From the NCBI GenBank assembly GCA_017509245.1, contig JAFWQC010000103.1, positions 1 to 64,000 of the forward strand: a DNA stretch of 64,000 nt. The letters run 5' to 3'. The stretch comes from Clostridiales bacterium. Lineage in GTDB: Bacteria; Bacillota; Clostridia; Saccharofermentanales; Saccharofermentanaceae. Position numbers and translations under genes: made by a program. Positions 23,229 through 32,117 of this stretch are shown piece after piece. The notes beneath the pieces are model-generated. The model searched no databases. It worked only from the letters and a program-made list of their open reading frames with translations, and was not told where the DNA came from. Every line of letters begins with the position of its first letter. The first letter of the stretch is position 1.

Positions 23229-24032
23229 CTAAACTGCTTGTGATTCGTCATTCCATATCAAAGCATCATCAGGAATCATATTGTTGAAAGCAGACAGTAT
23301 TTCCCCTATGAAATAATCCCTGTCAAAGTTTGACTTGTCATATAAAACGACATAGATCACTTCCCTGCCCGGCCGGTATACATCTCTTGAGAAACCGTTG
23401 ATCTTTGATGCAGTTCTGAATGAGTAATCCAATTTATCATTCATACCTAATATCTCAAGATAAGCACAGCGGTCTATTTCATAGAAATTGATTAGATAAT
23501 CCGGGTTGATAGTTTCTTTGGTTTCAACAAAAGTAACTTCTGTCTCATACTTAAAAGGTATATCCATAAGCTTAAGGATATCTGATCCCATAAGTTCATT
23601 CTTTGATTTCAAATCTCCAAATTCACTTTCGGTAGGATTATCAGGAATATACTTTCCACAGCGCTCTTTCTGTCTGCTAAAGAAATCATTATTCATTCCG
23701 TGAGGATCTGAAAACTGTGTAATCGGAAATTTAACTCTCGGAGGCGCGAAGCTGTATTTGGTTTTCCAGCTTGCAAGCAGTGAATCATATTCTGATTTCA
23801 GGTTTATATATTTGTTAATCGCCTCAGCGAATGACCTCCCCTTTTTGGAGGTCATATAAAGCGTTCTGGGATGCCTGGGAGTACATTTCGGGTTTTCCGG
23901 ATCGTAAGTAACCGCAACCATTTTCACTCCTCGCCGGACACAGAAATATCCGTGTGGGATCTTTTCCAGTTTGAGTCTTCTATATTCGAGCTTAACTGCG
24001 TGAACCTTCATCGGCCAAACTATTTCATTCAT
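23229..24032 (-). CDS. PD-(D/E)XK nuclease-like protein, copy A
   Basis: A 267-residue protein not assigned to a named family. The C-terminal half has a nuclease-like core: an acidic strand IPFKYETEVTF (about residues 155-165), NPDYLINF (about 172-179) and AYLEILGMNDKLDY (about 188-201). This fits the pattern E..PD..(D/E)-x-K seen in proteins with the related text WEHFGM-D-DY; the third position is Leu, not Lys, so activity is uncertain. The N-terminal third is basic (RRLKLEKIPHGYFCVRRG). A palindromic element follows the stop, and an inverted one lies upstream. A close relative at 60.6-61.4 kb has the same upstream and downstream DNA. Confidence 0.7.
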   Translation of the reverse strand: MNEIVWPMKVHAVKLEYRRLKLEKIPHGYFCVRRGVKMVAVTYDPENPKCTPRHPRTLYMTSKKGRSFAEAINKYINLKSEYDSLLASWKTKYSFAPPRVKFPITQFSDPHGMNNDFFSRQKERCGKYIPDNPTESEFGDLKSKNELMGSDILKLMDIPFKYETEVTFVETKETINPDYLINFYEIDRCAYLEILGMNDKLDYSFRTASKINGFSRDVYRPGREVIYVVLYDKSNFDRDYFIGEILSAFNNMIPDDALIWNDESQAV

Positions 24033-24139
24033 GATGAAACCATCCTCTCTGCAGAATTCCTATTAACAAAATTATGAACGCTTAAGCTTGAAATTGCTCG
24101 TGAGACCAGTCTCAATATGTGGCCAAAAGTCTCATTTTC

Positions 24140-24165
24140 GGGGGGTAAAAAAGCAAATTGCATTC
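24140..24165 (-). promoter_or_regulatory. Conserved upstream block of the nuclease-like genes
   Basis: On the minus strand TTTTTACCCCCC, an A-rich spacer and TGAGACTTT are followed by GGC and a second TGAGACT about 20 bases further on. The same block in the same order stands before copy B (60518-60562). It is probably a shared control site. Confidence 0.5.
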
Positions 24166-24220
24166 AAAACTACATTTTGACGAAAACAGTTGTGTATTTT
24201 GTCAATAGCATCGTCAGGTG

Positions 24221-24330
24221 AGAGTTGGGGAATCCAACTCTTGAACACTACATAGCACCTGCAAGCTTGCAGTCAAGGGTGGCAAAGCCAAGCAAAGCGT
24301 CCCTTGACGGCTTACGCGCCGCAGGTGCTA
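24221..24330 (+). repeat. Two-hairpin palindromic element, family 1 copy 4
   Basis: Hairpin A (AGAGTTGG/CCAACTCT, 24221-24241), the linker TTGAACACTACA, then hairpin B with TAGCACCTGC (24253-24262), AGTCAAGGG, CCCTTGACGGC and GCAGGTGCTA (24321-24330). It faces the element at 23.1-23.2 kb, so copy A of the nuclease gene lies between inverted elements. Confidence 0.85.
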
Positions 24331-24337
24331 CATAATA

Positions 24338-24440
24338 TTCACGGCATTTTCACGGCATAGCCGTGAATTTGCCGTGAATTTGGCCCTTTTTCATCATTTT
24401 TCACGGCGTTTTCACGGCTATGCCGTGAATTTGCCGTGAA
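24338..24440. repeat. Two direct copies of a nested CACGGC palindrome
   Basis: Copies at 24338-24380 and 24400-24440 each read TTCACGGC, TTTT, CACGGC, (T)A, GCCGTGAA, TTT, GCCGTGAA. The same element stands at 35912-35956, and the CCGG pairs at 15655-15760 have the same layout. Confidence 0.85.
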
Positions 24441-24484
24441 TTTTGAAGCGGAGTGATTGTGAAGATGAAGTAATGTTGTAACAG

Positions 24485-25528
24485 TTACTTATTCCGGTCT
24501 GCTATTGCGGAAGATCTAACCTTGCTGTATCCCGCGCACAGAAGATATGTCACGGGGTATGCAATAACCAGCGTAAGCACAAAATTAACCAGAGGATTCA
24601 TTCCTGTGAGGCTTAAGAAGTACTGGAATAAGACGACTGCCGGGAAATGAATGATGTAAAAGAAATACGATATCTTAGCATTAAAGGACATGAATCCCGA
24701 TGTGGTATCGAGATAGCCGTAGCCTATGCTCACTGCAGTCAGCACACCGAAGATCAGGCATGAATAATTGCATATGTTATTAAGGAGCGCAAAGCCGCAG
24801 GAATTAACAAAGAGTGCAGCGTTCGTCACTGCCACTATAAAGAAGATAACGGCGAACTGAAGCCTGAACGAGGCAACCTTTTTGACGAATTCCTTTTTGC
24901 TGAAGAAATAATATCCCAGAAGATATACGCACAGATATGTAATGAGCGGCTTGCCGAGAAGCTTTACATCAAAGCAGGCGACACCCAGAACAGCAAGTAC
25001 TATGCCTGTGATCCGGAGCGCTGTCCTGTTCTGGGGTATCAGTTTAATAACAACGCACGATATGAGTGATATGACGATCAGAACCAGGAGGAACCACAGA
25101 TGTGCAAGTGCAAATCCGCCGTCGTAGCCTGACAGGTCCGTATATTTTGTAAAGAATACTGCATAGTGCGCGAAAAAGCTTCCTTCATAGCCGTTATGCG
25201 TTACATCTGCAATATAGCTTAAGACAGGGTTTATCACGATAAGTCCGGCAACAAACGGAATGCCAAGGCGGATGAAGCGTTCCTTGATGAACTTTCCATA
25301 CCCCCTTTTTGCAAGCGAGAAAAAACTTGATGCACCTGCAAGAAGGAACATGAGCGGCATGAACCATGGACTGATAAAGACGATAACTGCCGACAGTATC
25401 TTATCCGGTACAAAGAAGATGTAGTTTGCTTCATCCCAGGTGTTGTAAGCCATGCAGGCGTGATAGAGGATCAGCAAAAAGACGGTGATCCACCTGAGAT
25501 TATCAATATAATGTACGCGCTCTTTCAA
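24485..25528 (-). CDS. Acyltransferase 3 family membrane protein
   Basis: About 347 residues with ten or so membrane helices. It begins KERVHYIDNLRWITVFLLILYHACMAY, the acyltransferase 3 start with the conserved His after helix 1. FLLAGASSFFSLAKRGYGKFIKERFIRLGIPF matches the R-R-pattern loop. These enzymes acylate cell-surface sugars or similar acceptors. The TTG at 25528 is preferred since CAGGAG lies six bases before it; the frame is open to 25591. Its target is unknown. Confidence 0.82.
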   Translation of the reverse strand: MKERVHYIDNLRWITVFLLILYHACMAYNTWDEANYIFFVPDKILSAVIVFISPWFMPLMFLLAGASSFFSLAKRGYGKFIKERFIRLGIPFVAGLIVINPVLSYIADVTHNGYEGSFFAHYAVFFTKYTDLSGYDGGFALAHLWFLLVLIVISLISCVVIKLIPQNRTALRITGIVLAVLGVACFDVKLLGKPLITYLCVYLLGYYFFSKKEFVKKVASFRLQFAVIFFIVAVTNAALFVNSCGFALLNNICNYSCLIFGVLTAVSIGYGYLDTTSGFMSFNAKISYFFYIIHFPAVVLFQYFLSLTGMNPLVNFVLTLVIAYPVTYLLCAGYSKVRSSAIADRNK

Positions 25529-25639
25529 GAATGACTCCTGCCCTGTAATGACCTCTATGGTTTCATATTCTAGCAGATTGTATAAGCACAAATAAGCTGT
25601 ATATGCGCGTTTTATGTGGCAACGACTAATGAATAATTT

Positions 25640-25692
25640 TTAACGTTTATCGTTAATTTCTTGTTGACAAAGATTAATTAGCGTTGTATATT
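25640..25692 (+). promoter_or_regulatory. Promoter and palindromic operator of the DUF2975 operon
   Basis: TTGACA (25664-25669) and TATATT (25687-25692) are 17 bases apart. Just upstream, TTAACG-TTTAT-CGTTAA (25640-25656) is a perfect inverted repeat and may bind the small regulator encoded downstream. Confidence 0.65.
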
Positions 25693-25739
25693 GAAGCCAT
25701 CTTCGAAGGTAAATTTGAATGTTTAAGGAGTATAGATTT

Positions 25740-26330
25740 ATGAATGAAGAGAATGTAAAGATCGCAAGGATCAAGAAGAGCTGCCATGTCGGCAAGATCG
25801 TATCGAATATTTTCTGCATCATTGCCATCGTAGGAGTCGTGCTGAGCATTTTCTCTGCCGTAACGATCTTCTCGATGGGAAGGAAATTCGATGATTTCAT
25901 TACTAAGGCAGAAGAAGCAGGATACGTCGATAATTCCAACCAGATCGGAAGCGTCAGTTCCTTTGTTATCAGCCTTGGTGCTGTCGACAATTTCGATTCC
26001 GACATTCCTGCAGTTAAAGCTGCTCTGGAAGACCACCCTTACTGCGTTGTCTACGGCACTTTCTGCGTTATCTCGGGTGTATGCTGCGTCATTCTTGCAG
26101 TGATGCTTAAGCTGATAAGTTCTGTTTTCGCGCTGATCGAGAAGGAGGCAACGCCGTTTAACGACAAGGTAAAAAAGAGAGTTACCGGTGTACTTATCGT
26201 CACAAGTGTTTTACTCTTTTTGACGGAAGGTGCGGGATTTGCACTGTTCGGCGCGCTCGTTACGTGGGCAGTCAATTCGATTCTCGATTACGGCAAGACC
26301 TTACAGGTTCAGGCAGACGAGACTTTGTAA
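25740..26330 (+). CDS. DUF2975-type membrane protein
   Basis: A 196-residue protein with four hydrophobic segments (about residues 18-42, 103-126, 144-163 and 166-183) and the family feature IEKEATPFNDKVKKRV between helices 2 and 3. Proteins of this type are almost always next to a YozG-like helix-turn-helix regulator, as here, 12 bases downstream. The pair may sense membrane conditions. ATG 25740 follows AAGGAG. Confidence 0.8.
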   Translation: MNEENVKIARIKKSCHVGKIVSNIFCIIAIVGVVLSIFSAVTIFSMGRKFDDFITKAEEAGYVDNSNQIGSVSSFVISLGAVDNFDSDIPAVKAALEDHPYCVVYGTFCVISGVCCVILAVMLKLISSVFALIEKEATPFNDKVKKRVTGVLIVTSVLLFLTEGAGFALFGALVTWAVNSILDYGKTLQVQADETL

Positions 26331-26342
26331 GGAGGATATAAT

Positions 26343-26552
26343 ATGGGACAGATAATATTGAGATTAGACAGAGTTATGGCGGACAGGAAGATCTCGCTTA
26401 ATGAGTTGTCGGAGAAGGTCGGTGTTTCTAACGTCAACCTCTCGAAAATGAAGAACGGCAAGATCTCGGCGATCAGGTTCTCGACCCTAGAAGCAATTTG
26501 CGATGCGCTTGATTGCCAGCCCGGTGATATACTTGAGTACAGAAAAGACTAG
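26343..26552 (+). CDS. YozG-like Cro/CI-type regulator
   Basis: A 69-residue protein that is almost only an XRE-type helix-turn-helix: LDRVMADRKISLNELSEKVGVSNVNLSKMKNGKISAIRF and LEAICDALDCQPGDILEY. It is cotranscribed with the DUF2975 gene, the usual partner. AAGGAGG precedes the ATG. It probably autoregulates through the upstream palindrome. Confidence 0.88.
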   Translation: MGQIILRLDRVMADRKISLNELSEKVGVSNVNLSKMKNGKISAIRFSTLEAICDALDCQPGDILEYRKD

Positions 26553-26586
26553 GTACAACTAGGGAATAATTGGGGTAGGAAAAATG

Positions 26587-26623
26587 GAAAGGAGCTTCTC
26601 ACATGAAGCTCCTTTCGCATTTA
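26587..26623. terminator. Bidirectional terminator
   Basis: GAAAGGAGCTTC (26587-26598) and GAAGCTCCTTTC (26605-26616) form a perfect stem between two convergent genes. It has A-rich sequence on one side and CGCATTT on the other. Confidence 0.75.
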
Positions 26624-27538
26624 TAACCATTTTTTCTTTTTGAAGAACAAAAGGCTCCCGACAGCGATCGCTATGCTCAGGATTATCACCACCGGATAAC
26701 TCCACTTCCAGTTAAGTTCCGGCATGAAGTGGAAGTTCATTCCGTACCAGCCGGCAATAAGTGTAAGCGGCATGAAGATCGTCGTTACGACCGTGAGGAC
26801 TGTCATGATGCGGTTCTGCTTGATGTCGAGATGAGCCTTGTAAAGGTCTCGAAGCTGCATCGTATAATCTCTTAATGACATGGAAGCTTCATGGAGTCTT
26901 TCTGCCCTGTTGATGAAGAGTCTGAAGAATCTTAAGTTCTCATACTTGAAGAATCCGTTCTCGTTCTCTTCGAACTCTGCGGCAAGATCCATAAGCTGCT
27001 CGTAGTGGATCCTCAAATAACGGATGTCATTACGGATGTCATTAAGACGCCCGGACGGAAGATTCTCGTCGCCGTCAATTATCGCCTGCTCCATAGAGTC
27101 AAGTTCGCTCTCATATTTCTCCATGAGTCTTAAGTCGTCCTTGACGATCTGATCTAAGAAGTCATAAAGGAATCTTTCGAGGCTTGGAAGCTTCCATTTC
27201 TTGGTGCGCATGACGCCCTCAACTATCGCGGAAGCCGCGCCTGTATCATCAATGAATACTATGCCTTTCTCATCAAGAACGAACGCAAATTTGAGATCAT
27301 CCTCCGAAGGACATTTTCTGTCGGGGATCGAAAATGTTCCGGTTAAGGAATCATAGTTGACTTCTGCTTTTGTAAGATATATCTCGGAAAGCTCAGGTTC
27401 TATATCCATGCCCATTTCAAAGCTGTCCTTGTTATTCTTCCACTCCTCAGAAGACAGCACTGCGACAAACTGTTTGTCTGTGCCTTTAAGCTCCTCACGG
27501 GATGCTTTCTTTAATGTCTCTTCGATCAGGTAATACAT
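26621..27538 (-). CDS. corA: CorA-family divalent metal transporter
   Basis: About 305 residues: a cytoplasmic alpha/beta funnel domain, long helices (about residues 125-240), then two C-terminal membrane helices with the signature YGMNF (GMN motif, about 270) and a basic C-terminus KKKKWL. CorA proteins form pentameric Mg2+/Co2+ channels. The ATG at 27538 overlaps closely with the end of the acetyltransferase gene upstream. No Mg2+ riboswitch is visible because the two genes are adjacent. Confidence 0.9.
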   Translation of the reverse strand: MYYLIEETLKKASREELKGTDKQFVAVLSSEEWKNNKDSFEMGMDIEPELSEIYLTKAEVNYDSLTGTFSIPDRKCPSEDDLKFAFVLDEKGIVFIDDTGAASAIVEGVMRTKKWKLPSLERFLYDFLDQIVKDDLRLMEKYESELDSMEQAIIDGDENLPSGRLNDIRNDIRYLRIHYEQLMDLAAEFEENENGFFKYENLRFFRLFINRAERLHEASMSLRDYTMQLRDLYKAHLDIKQNRIMTVLTVVTTIFMPLTLIAGWYGMNFHFMPELNWKWSYPVVIILSIAIAVGSLLFFKKKKWL

Positions 27539-27549
27539 CTGTCCCTCCC

Positions 27550-28197
27550 TCACTTGCAGAATTCTGCAATTTCTTTATCAAGAAGTCTGTATACGTTCGC
27601 TACAAGATAGCCGTCCGCTATGGCGTGGTTCATGCGCACTGTCACGGGCATCATGAGCCTGCCGTTCTCCTCCCTGTATTTGCCCCAGTTGATTATCGGC
27701 AGGAAATAAAGATAGCCGTCAGGAAGCTCAACATTGAGCGAATCGTACGAGAGCCACGAGACATACGAAGCGTCGAACCAGTTTGGATGGTTTGGCGCAT
27801 CAAGAAGATACTCTCTGGTATTCTTTGCACTCTCAAGATCAGAAAGAGCATTCTTATAGAACTCTTCATAGTCTTCAGAATAGTTCGTATAGACGGGCGT
27901 GCATGTCTCCGTGTCTTCGTGGAACACATACTGCGTCGGATTTATCACGTCGTAGCAGACGAGCTCATTGGTCTGCCAGAGATAATTCATCTTATAGTCG
28001 TCTCTGGAATTAAGGACCTTAGAGAGCAGATACAGGAAATTCAGATAGAACTTTGTATCCGTCTTTTTCGAAAATGAGACAAGGTCCGAGACGTCTATGC
28101 GGGCGGTCATGGAAACAGAGCATTTGCAGTCCTCCGAGAAGTGACGGTAAACGCCTTTTCTGTAGTATTTCTCAAGATCTATAACCTTGTAATTCAT
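27550..28197 (-). CDS. Chloramphenicol acetyltransferase-like protein
   Basis: A 215-residue type A CAT fold. The active-site motif HHxxxDG reads NHAIADG near residue 190; the second His, which is the catalytic base, and the Asp are kept while the first His is Asn. NWFDASYVSWLSYDSLN and FLPIINWGKY are typical of the family. It may acetylate chloramphenicol or another hydroxyl substrate, and many clostridial relatives are not resistance enzymes. GAGGGAG precedes the ATG, and corA follows. Confidence 0.85.
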   Translation of the reverse strand: MNYKVIDLEKYYRKGVYRHFSEDCKCSVSMTARIDVSDLVSFSKKTDTKFYLNFLYLLSKVLNSRDDYKMNYLWQTNELVCYDVINPTQYVFHEDTETCTPVYTNYSEDYEEFYKNALSDLESAKNTREYLLDAPNHPNWFDASYVSWLSYDSLNVELPDGYLYFLPIINWGKYREENGRLMMPVTVRMNHAIADGYLVANVYRLLDKEIAEFCK

Positions 28198-28265
28198 GCT
28201 CCCTCACCCGTTTGCATTGGAAATCCAATAACCTATTTTATACCAATTTCCATAAGAGTGAAGTT

Positions 28266-28733
28266 TTATCTGTACTTCTCCATCCTTATCAGGTGCTCTT
28301 CGTCGGGCTCAGAGATGCCGTCTTTGAAGCTGTATCCCATCTTGAGATAGAACGGAACACCCGTAATAGATGCAGGGATCTCAATGCGCTTTGCCCTTAA
28401 GAAATACTCATCCTGTTCGAGCGTGTCGATTATCGCGCGGCCCACGCCTTTTCCCTGCCAATCAGGGTCGACGAATATGGTAAAGAGGCTGCTCTCCTCC
28501 TCGCTGCCCCAGTAAGGACCTATGGCGCCGCATCCGATTATGGAATCGTTTTCGAGCACGACATAGAAGTGAGTCCATGAAGACAACCCGATGGCGCGTT
28601 CCGGTGTCTCTGATTCGATAAGCGCGTTCATAAGGTCTTCAGGATAGTCTTTGGTGTTGGAAATCTTTATAGTCCTGCGGATGAGGTCAGAGACTGCCTT
28701 GGCATCCACTTCCGTAAATCTTCTGATCTGCAT
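28266..28733 (-). CDS. GNAT-family N-acetyltransferase
   Basis: A 155-residue acetyltransferase. It shows IIGCGAIGPYWGSEEESSLFTIFVDPDWQGKGVGRAIIDTLEQ with the acetyl-CoA loop Q-G-K-G-V-G-R (about residues 92-98), and ASITGVPFYLKMGYSFKDG. The substrate is unknown. It lies 13 bases after the TfoX-like gene, with GAGG before the ATG. Confidence 0.88.
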   Translation of the reverse strand: MQIRRFTEVDAKAVSDLIRRTIKISNTKDYPEDLMNALIESETPERAIGLSSWTHFYVVLENDSIIGCGAIGPYWGSEEESSLFTIFVDPDWQGKGVGRAIIDTLEQDEYFLRAKRIEIPASITGVPFYLKMGYSFKDGISEPDEEHLIRMEKYR

Positions 28734-28746
28734 ATATAGATCCTCG

Positions 28747-29061
28747 TCAATTCATTTTCTTTGGTGCGGGAAGTTCGCTGTACATGGCCTCGAAAAGTTC
28801 TTTAAGAAACTCTTTGTTATCCACGGAATCGACCAGGAGCATCTCCTTGGCTCCCTCGTAAGGAAGTTCCATCTCCGCATCAGGCATGAGCTTAACAGCC
28901 GATTTTGTAGGCTTTACGAGGAAACGGTCATCGTATATGCCGCCCACGATCTTGCCGCGGTAATAGATGATATATTCGCCCATCATGGCACGGCTGGTTA
29001 TATCGTCCAGTTCTGAAAGCTGTTCAAGGATAAATTCAAGATACTCTGTGCTCGATGCCAT
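28747..29061 (-). CDS. TfoX N-terminal domain protein
   Basis: A 104-residue protein that corresponds to the TfoX/Sxy N-terminal domain alone (ITSRAMMGEYIIYYRGKIVGGIYDDRFLVKPT). In Gram-negative bacteria full-length TfoX drives competence; the short clostridial forms have no known role. AGGAGG precedes the ATG. It is cotranscribed with the GNAT gene. Confidence 0.85.
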   Translation of the reverse strand: MASSTEYLEFILEQLSELDDITSRAMMGEYIIYYRGKIVGGIYDDRFLVKPTKSAVKLMPDAEMELPYEGAKEMLLVDSVDNKEFLKELFEAMYSELPAPKKMN

Positions 29062-29243
29062 GTGATGCCTCCTGATAAGGTTTCACTAATGATGGCATAA
29101 CCGGCATTTTCAATATGTTCGATATTGTGGCAAAATGTTGATTATATTGATAAAAAAGCAATATGTCTGCTATTCTTGTAGTCGGGCAGATGCCCTTAAT
29201 GAGCAGAAGATTTTTATATAGCATGTCCTGGGGAGGCAAGCTT

Positions 29244-30509
29244 ATGTCAAATAGAGTCAAGGTTTTAACATGGACGCTGGTTTTCATGATGCTTTTTACG
29301 TGCGCATGCACGGCAGCAAGAGCGAGAAAGGCCGGTGAAAGAAATAAAGGTGGCGTTCATAAGCCTGAGTACGCAACTTCGGAAACAGCATCAACACCGC
29401 CAACCATCAATTACACTGATCTAACGACGCCGACTTACAGTTATAAGACGTTTCCTCTTGAGGAGATCATTGAGCTGAGCAAAAGCTGTATCGGCATGAA
29501 TATAGAAGATGCAACCGACCACATCTGTTCAGGTTTGCATCTTGAACGATATACATATAATGATGAATACGATTACGCTCTTCCCTATCCGCTCGAGAGG
29601 CAGTTCAACGGATTTGATGAGCCTGTTTTTATAGAAGGTATCGCTTTCGAAAGAGTAACTGTTTGGGCGGACACGAATAATATCGTCCAGGATATAGAAT
29701 TCGATATCAAAGAACACGAACCTGCATACTCGCCTGATGAATATTTAAATACGCCTGTATTTGAAACGTATCTTGACGCATATAATTCCAATCAGCTCTT
29801 AGACTCAAAGATGCAGTTGTTATATGGAGAGCCTGACGGCGTGTACGATACTTCCTGGCTTTATGCTGATAAGAGCGGATGGTGCACATGGGTTGACGGC
29901 TCAATCGAGTATTTCACTTTCTGGGGACAGAATATTGCGAATCTTGACGGCAACAACTCATTTACTTTCGGCATACATGTTATTGACGGAGATTCAAGTG
30001 GCTCAAATATCATTAGCGATACATATGAGGCTTTCATTTTTGAAATGCTTGATGTTATGGGATTGACCGATTCAGAAGCCGAAGCCAGGATCGAAGCTTT
30101 CTTCGGAGCCGAACTTGAGCCGTCAGATGTAACTGATGATAATAGTTTTAACCGCACGGTAATCACTTATAAGATGCCCATATTTGTAGAAGATGTCGCC
30201 TTCGACGGCTTCCTGATCCACATTGACCGGGACACAAAGCAGGTTTTGTACATCAGATTCTTTACGGATTCAATTCCCGACAACACAGCAAAAAAATACT
30301 ACGATATTTTTGAAGTTAACTCCGGCAGTTTCCGTGACAGAATGACAGAAGAGACCATATCCGCCGACGATTCGGATTGGACGGTATACCAAAGACAGTA
30401 TACTATGGACGACAAACATTCTCTGGCCATCACGAGAAAAACTTATAAACCGGATGAATCTCAAAGCGGCTTCCAGATCGAGTTCTTTGATATGGATCAG
30501 ACCCATTGA
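29244..30509 (+). CDS. Secreted lipoprotein with two similar lobes
   Basis: About 421 residues. The N-terminus MSNRVKVLTWTLVFMMLFTCACTAAR is a lipoprotein signal with the lipid-bearing Cys in FTCAC. Two lobes of about 130 residues share a pattern: an opening GMNIEDATDHICSGLHLE or MGLTDSEAEARIEAFFGAELE, then VFIEGIAFERVTVWADTNNIVQDIEF or IFVEDVAFDGFLIHIDRDTKQVLYIRF. This suggests an internal duplication. The function is unknown. GGGGAGG precedes the ATG at 29244. Confidence 0.75.
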   Translation: MSNRVKVLTWTLVFMMLFTCACTAARARKAGERNKGGVHKPEYATSETASTPPTINYTDLTTPTYSYKTFPLEEIIELSKSCIGMNIEDATDHICSGLHLERYTYNDEYDYALPYPLERQFNGFDEPVFIEGIAFERVTVWADTNNIVQDIEFDIKEHEPAYSPDEYLNTPVFETYLDAYNSNQLLDSKMQLLYGEPDGVYDTSWLYADKSGWCTWVDGSIEYFTFWGQNIANLDGNNSFTFGIHVIDGDSSGSNIISDTYEAFIFEMLDVMGLTDSEAEARIEAFFGAELEPSDVTDDNSFNRTVITYKMPIFVEDVAFDGFLIHIDRDTKQVLYIRFFTDSIPDNTAKKYYDIFEVNSGSFRDRMTEETISADDSDWTVYQRQYTMDDKHSLAITRKTYKPDESQSGFQIEFFDMDQTH

Positions 30510-30557
30510 TTTCAGACCGTAATCAGGTCCGGTGTCAACAGATAAAGCAAATTACAG

Positions 30558-30582
30558 AAGCCCGCTCATGAAGCGGGCTTTT
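30558..30582 (+). terminator. Terminator of the lipoprotein gene
   Basis: AAGCCCGCT (30558-30566) and AGCGGGCTT (30572-30580) with a five-base loop, followed by TT. The facing gene on the minus strand ends at 30615. Confidence 0.8.
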
Positions 30583-30614
30583 GACACTGTTTCTGATAAT
30601 TGTTTTTGAAGCAA

Positions 30615-31709
30615 TTAGTATTCTCTTCTGAATTCGCTTATCTGCTCTCCGTCTTTGCTGAAGAGTGCTTCTTCATTGTCGTGATTATCGACCTTATAGT
30701 GGCCATCCACCCAGTAAACGCTGAAATATAGCGGCTCAATTATCGTGTTAAGTTCCTGATCCATTACGCCAAAGCCCCACGAGGGTCCGTAAGACGGATC
30801 GGCGAACTCGATCTGGCCGTCATAGCAATAGAAATTGCTGTCGCTGTCAGCGCACAGGAAACCTTTCCTCTGCTTTAATATGTTCTCATCGCGGTCGATC
30901 AGGGCGATCACATCATTTTGGACGTTGTCATCATAACTGATGCTAACTATGAACCTGTCTTCATTAAGATAATAAATGTTGCCATAGCTTATGCTCAGCA
31001 CGGGGTTATAGTCAGCGTCAAGAACACCGTTTTTGTGGTCCTTGAAAACGCGGTAAAGCATTGGACAATTGCTCTGCTCAAATGTCTCGAGTTCGTGTAT
31101 ACCGTCGTATATGGGCGGCAATAAGAAATTAAGGTCTTTATCAACGATTCCGCGCTTGCCGCAGACATAAACTTCGCCGCCGTCATATTCGTTGTAAGCA
31201 ACGTTCATGACATACAGAAAATCGACAGCCTGTTCCATTTTTAAGATCATGCGGCATCTCGTGCTGTTTGGAAAACACCCGTCGCTCGAATATTCTTTTG
31301 TCTTCAGATCGACATCGACATCAAGCCTGTTTCCGGAATAGAGTTTGTTGACTGATTTTACTTTGGTGCCGACAAGTCCGTAGCTCGAGAAATTATACCA
31401 GAAGAGCAAATAGTCAACGCCGTTATAATTCACTTTTATGTACTCATCAAAACTGAGCAGATCAAAGTAGAAATGGAGGTCTTGGTCTTTTCTGCACTCA
31501 CTGTATATTATCTTGTCTTCATTTATGGTCATGAGAGAAGCGATATCGTAAACAGATTCCGCGGTTTCAAGGAGCTCCTCATCGACAGGCTCCGTCTCAC
31601 TGCTTTGAGCGCTCCTGTCACGGTTGCCGCGCTTACTGTCTTGCTTGCAGCCCGCAAGGCCCAGAGAAATACATGCGATAAGCAGGACCGCCAACACTTT
31701 ATTTTTCAT
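30615..31709 (-). CDS. Lipoprotein, possibly with WG-like repeats
   Basis: About 364 residues with a lipoprotein signal (MKNKVLAVLLIACISLGLAGC, lipid-bearing Cys at residue 21) and a Ser/Glu-rich linker. The C-terminal half shows short segments such as RGIVDKDLNFLLPPIYDGI, NGVLDADYNPVLSISYGNI and FGVMDQELNTIIEPLYFS. These look like WG-type beta repeats, spaced 40-60 residues. AAGGAG precedes ATG 31709. The role is unknown; it is probably a surface-bound protein. Confidence 0.75.
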   Translation of the reverse strand: MKNKVLAVLLIACISLGLAGCKQDSKRGNRDRSAQSSETEPVDEELLETAESVYDIASLMTINEDKIIYSECRKDQDLHFYFDLLSFDEYIKVNYNGVDYLLFWYNFSSYGLVGTKVKSVNKLYSGNRLDVDVDLKTKEYSSDGCFPNSTRCRMILKMEQAVDFLYVMNVAYNEYDGGEVYVCGKRGIVDKDLNFLLPPIYDGIHELETFEQSNCPMLYRVFKDHKNGVLDADYNPVLSISYGNIYYLNEDRFIVSISYDDNVQNDVIALIDRDENILKQRKGFLCADSDSNFYCYDGQIEFADPSYGPSWGFGVMDQELNTIIEPLYFSVYWVDGHYKVDNHDNEEALFSKDGEQISEFRREY

Positions 31710-31836
31710 ACGCCTATCTCCTTCCCGCATCCCATCTTCCAGCACCCTCGATTAGAGATTAGCACGCGTGTCAAATACGCGACAGGGGACAAACTCTGAC
31801 GCTTATACAGTTAAAATGCAGAAAGTTGTATCAGGG

Positions 31837-32070
31837 TCAGTACTCGGTGCGGACGCTCTCCAGGCCGTAGATCTCCTTAAAGCGCCTCTCATCTTCCGCC
31901 GTCCTAATCACCATGACTTCAGTGAAATGCCCGTCTTTCTTATTCTTAAAACCGGCAACCTTCTCGCCCGTGCAAATAGAACTCCTGATCACCGCATACT
32001 GCGTCTCAGGATCGAACTTAATGACGTCATCCTGTGTCTTTTTGTGGTGAAGGATATTCGGTAAACGCAT
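31837..32070 (-). CDS. Small conserved hypothetical protein
   Basis: A 77-residue soluble protein starting MRLPNILHHKK, with FDPETQYAVIRSSICTGEKVAGF, and ending GLESVRTEY. I know similar short clostridial proteins but no function. ATG 32070 follows GGAGAAAAACG. It lies about 50 bases after a GNAT gene on the same strand. Confidence 0.7.
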   Translation of the reverse strand: MRLPNILHHKKTQDDVIKFDPETQYAVIRSSICTGEKVAGFKNKKDGHFTEVMVIRTAEDERRFKEIYGLESVRTEY

Positions 32071-32117
32071 CGTTTTTCTCCGTTTTTCACGAGCTCGAAA
32101 AGAGCCCGCCCCCGGCA

